Positions 63,111 through 64,000 of a stretch of DNA of 64,000 nt are shown here, one piece after another (positions within the stretch are counted from its first letter, which is position 1; every line of letters starts with the position of its first letter). A program made the translations under genes and the position numbers. The notes under the pieces are model-generated. The model searched no databases and had not been told where the DNA came from. It was given only the letters and a program-made list of their open reading frames with translations. Source of the DNA: Fibrobacter sp. UWB15. Its GTDB lineage: Bacteria; Fibrobacterota; Fibrobacteria; Fibrobacterales; Fibrobacteraceae. Where the stretch lies: the NCBI RefSeq assembly GCF_900177705.1, contig NZ_FXBA01000007.1, positions 1-64,000 on the forward strand, read 5' to 3'.

Positions 63111-63176
63111 TTGATAAAATGTCAACAGAAATTGTGTAAACAGCGTGTAAATACCCCTTAAAAAGGGGTATTTTTT
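63111..63176 (+). promoter_or_regulatory. Bipartite CAZyme promoter, GH2 copy
   Basis: TTGATAAAATGTCAA (63111-63125) and GGTATTTTTT at 63167-63176; distance 49 bp. GTGAGGT follows before ATG 63208, as in the beta-helix gene. Confidence 0.72.
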
Positions 63177-63177
63177 T
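63151..63177 (+). terminator. Intrinsic terminator after fourth GH43
   Basis: ATACCCCTT and AAGGGGTAT pair, followed by T residues. It overlaps the -10-like element of the GH2 promoter. Confidence 0.8.
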
Positions 63178-63195
63178 ATTGGTGTGGATGATTAA

Positions 63196-64000
<805 letters not shown>

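Overview
The window comes from a Fibrobacter-type genome (phylum Fibrobacterota). The evidence is direct: a fibro-slime domain protein, two FISUMP-domain proteins (a paralogous domain named after Fibrobacter succinogenes), a TIGR02147-type regulator, and a long run of secreted hemicellulases that nearly all carry a C-terminal CBM6 followed by a short conserved tail. I recall a similar CBM6-rich hemicellulase cluster in F. succinogenes, but species assignment would need a database comparison.

Layout. 1-2.3 kb: etfA (cut by the window edge) and etfB, then a 5'-truncated GIY-YIG remnant. 2.3-15.4 kb: secreted M6 metallopeptidase, GH127/GH146-type arabinofuranosidase, fibro-slime surface protein, GH5-CBM6 and a beta-helix enzyme with CBM6. 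15.4-20.5 kb: cobalamin-dependent methionine synthase and a FISUMP protein. 20.5-25.1 kb: a zinc-uptake operon on the minus strand (zur, a His/Cys-rich small protein, znuA, znuC, znuB, two small exported or membrane proteins, a deleted CobW remnant) behind two tandem Zur-like palindromes. 25.2-27.4 kb: a TIGR02147 regulator overlapping a surface-lipoprotein gene. 27.6-42.3 kb: GH43, GH43, GH30, CE6, GH43, CE1 and GH27, all on the plus strand. 42.4-57.9 kb: mostly housekeeping and orphan genes (pyrH, a Fic protein lacking the catalytic His, prmA, a triple-FISUMP lipoprotein, YgiQ-type radical SAM protein, aminotransferase, PD-(D/E)XK-like protein, queH, a nitrilase-fold protein with a NUDIX partner, an outer-membrane barrel candidate, rsmG). 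57.9-64 kb: GH95, GH43 and the start of a GH2 enzyme, again with CBM6 tails.

How the genes work together. The hemicellulases form a nearly complete kit for substituted xylan: backbone cleavage (GH30), arabinose and xylose removal (GH43, GH127), acetyl and feruloyl removal (CE6, CE1), and galactose and fucose removal (GH27, GH95, GH2). CBM6 modules would hold them on the fibre.

The strongest new signal is regulatory. Ten of these CAZyme genes, in two separate blocks, are preceded by a 15-bp palindrome (consensus TTGAYA-N3-TRTCAA) whose centre lies 48-50 bp, usually exactly 49, upstream of a conserved GGTAATTTTA-like element that looks like a -10 region. GH30 lacks the palindrome and instead has a recognisable -35/-10 promoter. 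This suggests an undescribed activator that switches on hemicellulases gene by gene. Other unexplained items are a hairpin whose loop matches the anti-Shine-Dalgarno tail of 16S rRNA, a 15-bp palindrome shared by two hairpin loci, and an evenly spaced set of GGCATAT...ATATGCC inverted repeats.
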